A stretch of 8,999 nucleotides of DNA from Candidatus Zixiibacteriota bacterium. Lineage in GTDB: Bacteria > Zixibacteria > MSB-5A5 > GN15 > FEB-12. A program made the position numbers and the translations under genes. Location: positions 1-8,999 of the forward strand of contig QNAG01000105.1 of NCBI GenBank assembly GCA_003641415.1. Direction: 5' to 3'. Under the pieces are notes generated by a model. That model had not been told where the DNA came from and searched no databases. It worked only from the letters and a program-made list of their open reading frames with translations. This document shows positions 6,755 through 8,999 of this stretch, piece after piece (positions within the stretch are counted from its first letter, which is position 1; every line of letters begins with the position of its first letter).

Positions 6755-7951
6755 ATGAGTGATCGTTTGAAAGCCTTAATCTTGACCCATAACTATCCTC
6801 GCTACCAAGGGGATTTTGCCGGAGTATTTATATCCTTATTGGCGAAGAATCTCCCTGAGCAAGGCATTGATCCAATTATATTAGCTCCGCATGATGCTGG
6901 CGCCGCTGAGCGAGAAGAGATTGATGGGGTTACAATATATCGCTTTCGCTATGCCGACACTGACGCTAAAGAGAATATCGCTTATCGAGGGAATATGCAT
7001 CAACTGGTATTGAAATCACCGACAGGCATCTTTCGTTTCAAGCATTTCCTCGACAGTTTTCGTAACTCGGCATTGGACATCATCGAAAAAGAGCATATCC
7101 AGGTTGTTGCGGGACATTGGCTAATTCCAACCGGCATTGTAATGAGATCAATTAAAAAGAGGATCTCATTACCAATGGTACTATCTTCGCATGGAACCGA
7201 TATACGCCTGATGCGTCTTTATTCGGGGATTGTTTATCAATATTTGAAAGGATTTTGTCGTAGTCTGAACCGTTGGACAGTCGTTTCTAATTTTCTACGT
7301 GAGGCTGTGCTGGAAGCTGATTCAAAACTGGAGCCGATTCTGGAAGTGTTGCCTTTACCACACGACGAGACCCTGTTTTATCGGGATACTGCGGTCAAAC
7401 GAGACCCTAATCTGATGGTGGCGGTAACTCGTTTCACCAAACAGAAACGAGTCGACTTCCTGATTAAAGCATTTGCCCGAGTGACAGAAAGAAACCAGAT
7501 GGTGTGCCTTGAACTGTTTGGCAGTGGTCCCCTGAAGAGTGAAATCATAGATATGATTAACCGTTTTGGACTTAAGGAACGGGTAAAACTGCATAAAGCT
7601 GTTCCGCAGGAACAGTTGCGTGAAGTCTATAATCGAGCATCGGTAGTGGCGCTTAATTCATATCAGGAAGGGTTTGGATTGGCGCTGTCGGAAGCAATGT
7701 TGTGCGGGGCAGCAGTGATTGGAACCGCCAGCGGAGGGATAACCGATATCATCACGCATAATGAAAATGGTTTGCTTGTCGAGGTCGACAACAGCGCAGC
7801 ACTGGCAGAAGCAATTATGCAATTGTTTGACAATGATGAACTTCGCTCCAAGTTAGCTGATGCCGGCCACGATCATGCCCGTCAGACCTATGCATCCGAT
7901 TCTCTATCCAAACGGTACGCTGAGATAATTAAAGAAGCAGTGAAGAAGTAA
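6755..7951 (+). CDS. GT4-family glycosyltransferase
   Basis: This 398-residue protein is a GT-B retaining glycosyltransferase. The N-terminal domain begins KALILTHNYPRYQGDFAG (6-23), the Pro-x-x-Gly loop type common in GT4, followed by AGHWLIPTG (119-127) and SSHGTDIR (144-151). The C-terminal domain has VAVTRFTKQKRVDFLIKAF (222-240, R226 and K231), LFGSGPL (254-260) and the diagnostic E-x7-E in EGFGLALSE (E305, E313), then GTASGGITDII and NGLLV. These residues bind the nucleotide-sugar phosphates. It probably adds a sugar, likely hexose, to the glycan made by the neighbouring minus-strand cluster, though it is transcribed divergently and alone. No strong Shine-Dalgarno precedes ATG 6755. The stop codon lies inside a hairpin (7949-7978). 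Donor and acceptor cannot be named. Confidence 0.88.
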   Translation: MSDRLKALILTHNYPRYQGDFAGVFISLLAKNLPEQGIDPIILAPHDAGAAEREEIDGVTIYRFRYADTDAKENIAYRGNMHQLVLKSPTGIFRFKHFLDSFRNSALDIIEKEHIQVVAGHWLIPTGIVMRSIKKRISLPMVLSSHGTDIRLMRLYSGIVYQYLKGFCRSLNRWTVVSNFLREAVLEADSKLEPILEVLPLPHDETLFYRDTAVKRDPNLMVAVTRFTKQKRVDFLIKAFARVTERNQMVCLELFGSGPLKSEIIDMINRFGLKERVKLHKAVPQEQLREVYNRASVVALNSYQEGFGLALSEAMLCGAAVIGTASGGITDIITHNENGLLVEVDNSAALAEAIMQLFDNDELRSKLADAGHDHARQTYASDSLSKRYAEIIKEAVKK

Positions 7952-7978
7952 ATTATTCTTCCTAAAGAAGTTAATTTA
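7949..7978 (+). terminator. Hairpin over the stop codon, possible weak terminator
   Basis: TAAATTATTCTT pairs with AAGAA-GT-TAATTTA around a CCTA loop, giving 12 pairs with a 2-nt bulge. The left arm includes the TAA of the glycosyltransferase. The stem is almost all A-T, and only a loose TTTT follows at 7984-7987, so it is not a classic rho-independent terminator. It may instead protect the mRNA 3' end. Confidence 0.35.
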
Positions 7979-8006
7979 GAGAATTTTCATAGCGAAATGT
8001 TTATTG

Positions 8007-8036
8007 TTGTTAGTGCTCTTAAAAAGGAACTATGAT
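8007..8036 (+). promoter_or_regulatory. Candidate sigma70-type promoter for the DUF59 gene
   Basis: TTGTTA (8007-8012, four of six to consensus) and TATGAT (8031-8036, five of six) are separated by 18 nt. A start near 8043 would give a leader of about 144 nt ahead of the ATG at 8187. AT-rich DNA produces such matches by chance, so this is tentative. Confidence 0.35.
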
Positions 8037-8105
8037 GTATTAATAGCATTGGAAAGAATAAGGCTCTGACGAAATCGTTTTTTGCAGTTTTTAAGACAAA
8101 GCTAA

Positions 8106-8153
8106 TTTTTCGAGAGGATACTAAAGTTCTCTTGGCTTCGAACAAACGAAAAA
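8106..8153 (+). promoter_or_regulatory. Foldable leader segment before the DUF59 gene
   Basis: TTTTTCG (8106-8112) and CGAAAAA (8147-8153) are perfect inverted arms. Directly inside the left arm, AGAG (8113-8116) can pair with CTCT (8129-8132), leaving a side segment that contains the palindrome TTCGAA. The structure ends about 20 nt before the Shine-Dalgarno. It matches no riboswitch class I know. It could be a cis-acting RNA structure or chance pairing in AT-rich DNA. Confidence 0.25.
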
Positions 8154-8172
8154 ACTATCATCTAAAAAGGAT

Positions 8173-8177
8173 GGAGG
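8173..8177 (+). promoter_or_regulatory. Shine-Dalgarno of the DUF59 gene
   Basis: GGAGG lies 9 nt before ATG 8187, a good distance, and it supports this start. Confidence 0.75.
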
Positions 8178-8186
8178 AAAAGAATA

Positions 8187-8492
8187 ATGGCTAAGGAAAT
8201 ATCAGAAGAAAATGTTCAGAGTGCAATAGCTCAGGTAAAGCATCCCGCAATTGACCGTACATTGGTTGATCTGAAAATAGTTAAGGAAATATCCGTCAAT
8301 GACAATAAAGTCAGTGTTATTATGGCATTCCCCTTTCCTAATATTCCCATCGGTGATATGCTCGTGAATAGTATAAAAGAACCTATTGAAAAACTTGGCG
8401 CTGAAGTTGAAGTAGAAATAACAAAGATGACTGAAGAAGAACTGGAAGGATTTCTGGCCATGGAAAAAGAAAGTTGGAAAGGGGACATATAA
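8187..8492 (+). CDS. Stand-alone MIP18/DUF59 family protein (Mrp N-terminal-like)
   Basis: This 101-residue protein resembles the DUF59/MIP18 (FeS_assembly_P) domain found alone or fused to the N-terminus of Mrp/ApbC iron-sulfur carrier ATPases. It has the helix-strand pattern of the family: an N-terminal helix (ENVQSAIAQV), a KHPAIDRTLVDLKIVKEI segment (18-35) where others have xDPE...LVxLGMVxxI, a strand VSVIMAFPFPNIPI (42-55), a helix (GDMLVNSIKEPIEKL) and a last strand EVEVEITKM. A C-terminal tail, EELEGFLAMEKESWKGD, resembles tails I recall for this subgroup. The protein has no cysteine, so the Cys of the usual Pro-x-Cys-Pro region is absent. Iron-sulfur cluster handling is inferred from the family and not shown. 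No Mrp ATPase gene is visible nearby, and the gene appears monocistronic. It has a good Shine-Dalgarno. Confidence 0.75.
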   Translation: MAKEISEENVQSAIAQVKHPAIDRTLVDLKIVKEISVNDNKVSVIMAFPFPNIPIGDMLVNSIKEPIEKLGAEVEVEITKMTEEELEGFLAMEKESWKGDI

Positions 8493-8835
8493 TTCAGTCC
8501 GAGATTTGAGAGAATTATCAATGTGTGCTTTTCCCTCGGTATCTAAAGTCGAACTTATCTGATTTATAGCAAAACAATATAATGTAATAATAGGTATCAT
8601 TATTATTGATGTATTTTTTCTCGTTTATACAAAAAGCGATTCTTTTAATCGGAACGTTATTCTTACAATCGCCATAGTTATGGATTTGAAGATATTAATG
8701 CTCAGTTGTATAGAAACACTGACACGCTGAGATAGAAGTAACGGTTAAGCTTGAGAAGTAAAACGGCCACCCCTGTCAAAGAGTGGCCGTTGAACATTCC
8801 TGTATATCATCTCTTAGTATAAGATGTACTGTCTA
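8493..8835. other. AT-rich intergenic region between convergent genes
   Basis: I see no gene in these 343 nt; the ORFs are short and lack ribosome sites. At the left edge ATAATTC (8489-8495) and GAATTAT (8512-8518) form a 7-bp stem over the DUF59 stop codon, without a T run. AATAATA (8586-8592) and TATTATT (8601-8607) form a weak A-T stem followed by TTTTTT at about 8614-8619, a possible poor terminator for the plus-strand gene. CGATT/AATCG (8637-8651) is a short stem. The right part holds the strong terminator of the minus-strand gene. Confidence 0.6.
8759..8791 (-). terminator. Rho-independent terminator of the dockerin-like gene
   Basis: Read on the minus strand, AACGGCCAC and GTGGCCGTT form a perfect 9-bp GC-rich stem (8783-8791 with 8762-8770) around a 12-nt loop. 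The last arm runs into TTTTAC. It begins 45 nt after the TGA of the minus-strand gene (8836-8838), the right place and direction. The plus-strand reading has only TTGAAC after the stem, so it is not bidirectional. Confidence 0.85.
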
Positions 8836-8999
8836 TCAGCAAGGAGGTGGAGGTGGACCACCAGTAAAGAGATAGGCTACCAGATAAGTGAGGTCTGCCA
8901 CATCTATTGGTGTTCCAACACCACCTGTACCGTCTACATTACCTTCCTCGACACAAGGTGGTTGGGTCCCGCCACTGAAGAGGTATGCTACAAGATAGG
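8836..8999 (-). CDS. C-terminal fragment of a protein with dockerin-like repeats, partial
   Basis: The minus strand is open from the right edge to TGA 8838-8836, giving the last 53 residues of a longer protein. The fragment holds two copies of a YLVAYLF(S/T)GG motif (at 8968-8997 and 8857-8886), 37 residues apart. Between them lies CVEEGNVDGTGGVGTPIDVADLT. The NVDGTG...IDVADLTYLV part resembles the Ca-binding loop and following helix of type I dockerin-like repeats, with a few extra residues in the loop. The protein ends PPPPPC. Such repeats commonly close large secreted or surface proteins in Zixibacteria-like genomes, where their partner is unknown. I see no LPxTG, PEP-CTERM or type IX sorting signal, but only the tail is visible. 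A strong terminator follows. Gene start, full domain content and function lie outside the window. Confidence 0.75.
   Translation of the reverse strand, partial: YLVAYLFSGGTQPPCVEEGNVDGTGGVGTPIDVADLTYLVAYLFTGGPPPPPC
8857..8997 (-). repeat. Two dockerin-like repeat units, 111-nt period
   Basis: The ten-residue motif YLVAYLF(S/T)GG occurs at 8968-8997 and again at 8857-8886, offset by 111 nt (37 codons). The DNA copies differ at several third positions (for example GTAGCA versus GTAGCC), so the repeat is conserved at protein level and is not a fresh duplication. Each copy is followed by a proline run and a Cys (TQPPC, then PPPPPC). Confidence 0.7.

Noticed and set aside
8171..8194. Seven-codon ORF (ATGGAGGAAAAG...) overlapping the DUF59 Shine-Dalgarno and start
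   Set aside because: Its ATG overlaps the GGAGG itself and it has no ribosome site of its own; a leader peptide is possible but unsupported.
8202..8600. Minus-strand open frame of 132 codons across the DUF59 gene
   Set aside because: Low-complexity Phe/Tyr-rich translation antisense to a gene with a good Shine-Dalgarno and family motifs; considered an antisense shadow.
8637..8651. CGATT/AATCG stem followed by a T run on the minus strand
   Set aside because: Only five pairs, and the minus-strand gene upstream already has a much stronger terminator at 8759-8791.
1..8999. CRISPR array, tRNA, insertion sequence or defence system
   Set aside because: No regularly spaced direct repeats, cloverleaf, transposase motif or defence domain was found on either strand.

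Overview
The window is part of a surface-polysaccharide locus followed by a short housekeeping-like gene and the end of a probable secreted protein gene. Base composition is moderately AT-rich throughout (estimated by eye). The genes are compact and bacterial, with ATG/GTG starts and some Shine-Dalgarno sites. At the right edge the minus strand encodes the C-terminus of a protein with dockerin-like repeats (DLTYLVAYLF-GG). Tails of this kind are familiar from candidate phylum Zixibacteria and related FCB-group or metagenome-assembled genomes. The taxonomic guess rests on that motif and on the style of the DUF59 protein, so it is tentative.

Positions 1-6507 (minus strand, transcribed right to left) hold seven genes that read as one polysaccharide assembly and decoration block. 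In transcription order they are a hexapeptide-repeat acetyltransferase with a GTG start (6507-5890), a NodB-type polysaccharide deacetylase (5796-4795), a membrane-anchored left-handed beta-helix acyltransferase (4792-4208), a membrane-anchored SGNH hydrolase (4176-3421), a CsaB-like pyruvyl transferase (3350-2172), a GT4-type glycosyltransferase (2175-955) and a Wzx-like flippase that runs off the left edge (886-1). Two junctions are very tight (a 2-nt gap and a 4-nt ATGA overlap), and the others have gaps of 31-93 nt. The mix suggests a lipid-linked glycan built by glycosyltransferases, decorated with acetyl and pyruvyl groups, N- or O-deacetylated, and flipped across the membrane. No polymerase, ligase or initiating phosphoglycosyl transferase is visible here, so those must lie outside the window.

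Positions 6508-6754 are a divergent intergenic region. It separates the minus-strand block from a plus-strand GT4 glycosyltransferase (6755-7951), which probably belongs to the same pathway but has its own transcription. After a 235-nt gap with a possible promoter and a foldable leader comes a 101-residue stand-alone MIP18/DUF59 protein without cysteines (8187-8492). A 343-nt AT-rich gap follows, ending in a clear rho-independent terminator that points at the minus-strand dockerin-like gene (8999-8836, partial).

I see no tRNA, rRNA, CRISPR array, insertion sequence or phage gene. The most noteworthy observations are an uninterrupted G8 tract inside the conserved glycine motif of the pyruvyl transferase (a possible phase-variation site), the adjacent membrane-anchored acyltransferase/SGNH esterase pair, and the repeat-plus-polyproline-Cys tail of the right-edge protein. 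I did not find a clearly new defence or mobile system.
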